From: an uncultured Methylophilus sp.
GTDB taxonomy: Bacteria > Pseudomonadota > Gammaproteobacteria > Burkholderiales > Methylophilaceae
Reading direction: 5' to 3'
Length of the DNA: 5,825 nt
Assembly (NCBI GenBank): GCA_936943315.1
Contig: CAKZJM010000190.1
Span: forward strand, 1-5,825
Shown: positions 5,162 through 5,825 of the stretch, one piece after another
Layout: every line of letters starts with the position of its first letter
How positions within the stretch are numbered: the first letter of the stretch is position 1
Program-made: the position numbers and the translations under genes
Notes under the pieces: generated by a model
Database searches by the model: none
What the model was told of the DNA's origin: nothing
What the model saw: only the letters and a program-made list of their open reading frames with translations

Positions 5162-5825
5162 ATGGCAGTTTCATTCCCCGTGATAGGGCATCCACAGCGC
5201 TTTTCTTTTCATAGTCAGGGTCTCGACAGTCAAGCGTTGGCAGAACTGGCCTGTGGTTTAAAAGCAACACATACGCCATTGGTGGTGTTGACCGCGAGCG
5301 CCTTTGAAGCGCAGCGCTTGATGGACGAAATCCCGTATTTTGGCAAAGACATAGAAGTGCATATGCTGCCAGACTGGGAAACACTGCCATACGATGTCTT
5401 TTCACCGCACCCCGACCTGATTTCGGAACGCCTGGCGACACTTTACCAATTGAGTCAGAACCAGAGTAACGTGGTCATTGTGCCTGTGGCTACGGCCTTG
5501 CTACGGTTGCCGCCGGTGTCTTACCTGGCCGCACATACCTTTATGCTCAAAAAAGGGCAGAAGCTGGATGTAGAGGCTTTGCGCAACCAGTGTGCGCAAG
5601 CCGGTTACCATCACGTAAGCCAGGTCATGGGGCCTGGCGAGTTTAGCGTTCGCGGTGGCCTGGTCGATCTATACCCCATGGGCAGCGCCTTCCCATACCG
5701 CATTGACCTGTTCGATGACGAAATCGAAACCATACGCACGTTTGATATTGATACCCAGCGCAGCGTCTACCCGGTGCCGGAAATACGGATGTTGCCTGCG
5801 CGTGAGTTTCCTATGGATGAAGCGG
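5162..5825 (+). CDS. mfd: Transcription-repair coupling factor, N-terminal part (3' end outside window)
   Basis: Mfd is an ATP-driven DNA translocase that removes RNA polymerase stalled at lesions and recruits UvrA to start nucleotide excision repair. The window shows the first 221 codons of a protein normally near 1150 residues, and the frame is open to the edge. The visible part is the UvrB-like N-terminal module: LPDWETLPYDVFSPH and SERLATLYQL (about 69-97), the PVATALLRLPP segment (108-118), and GEFSVRGGLVDLYPMGS (159-175) followed by YRIDLFDDEIETIRTFD (179-195). These are standard Mfd/UvrB homology strings. The ATG at 5162 is the first in frame after an in-frame TAA at 5153-5155, so the start is fixed. 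No clear Shine-Dalgarno is seen in the T-rich stretch just before it, suggesting weak translation, in line with a low-abundance repair factor. The helicase motor and RNA-polymerase-interaction domains lie beyond the window. Confidence 0.96.
   Translation, partial: MAVSFPVIGHPQRFSFHSQGLDSQALAELACGLKATHTPLVVLTASAFEAQRLMDEIPYFGKDIEVHMLPDWETLPYDVFSPHPDLISERLATLYQLSQNQSNVVIVPVATALLRLPPVSYLAAHTFMLKKGQKLDVEALRNQCAQAGYHHVSQVMGPGEFSVRGGLVDLYPMGSAFPYRIDLFDDEIETIRTFDIDTQRSVYPVPEIRMLPAREFPMDEA

Noticed and set aside
5160..5441. 93-codon minus-strand frame at the start of mfd
   Set aside because: The plus-strand frame carries unmistakable Mfd motifs and is open to the window edge; the antisense frame is a shadow.

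Overview
The window is a conserved chromosomal housekeeping stretch of a betaproteobacterium, most likely a methylotroph of the Methylophilaceae. That placement is an inference from protein flavour and the rarA-serS order, not from any marker for methylotrophy. Moderate GC, dense coding and short gaps fit a normal core region. I see no mobile element, CRISPR array, RNA gene, toxin-antitoxin pair or defence system.

Layout, left to right. (1) The 3' two-thirds of rarA (+, open at the left edge) is followed by a 105-base gap. This gap is almost filled by a long imperfect inverted repeat, each arm made of about three 10-base units of the type TATCNGCGTT. (2) serS (+) is complete and ends in a strong 12-bp intrinsic terminator. 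(3) A roughly 200-base AT-rich gap carries several palindromes and repeated GTGACAT words, then a small gene (+) for an exported four-cysteine protein with no recognised family. (4) Converging on it from the other strand is an rpiA-mltF operon: rpiA comes first and the MltF-type lytic transglycosylase lipoprotein starts 11 bases after it. The 3' end of mltF lies inside the terminator hairpin of the small gene. (5) Divergent from rpiA, after a 236-base gap with two palindromes and a perfect TATAAT box, mfd (+) begins and runs off the right edge.

The genes serve separate core tasks: replication-fork maintenance (RarA), serine tRNA charging (SerS), murein turnover (MltF), the pentose phosphate pathway (RpiA) and transcription-coupled repair (Mfd). 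RpiA is relevant to ribulose-phosphate recycling if the host is a methylotroph. Only rpiA and mltF look co-transcribed.

The most interesting items are non-coding. Two copies of one 31-nt terminator hairpin lie in opposite orientation and differ by a compensated base-pair change, and one of them encodes the C-terminal residues of MltF. The others are the tandem-unit inverted repeat between rarA and serS, and the cluster of palindromes ahead of the unknown small gene. No novel multi-gene system is evident.
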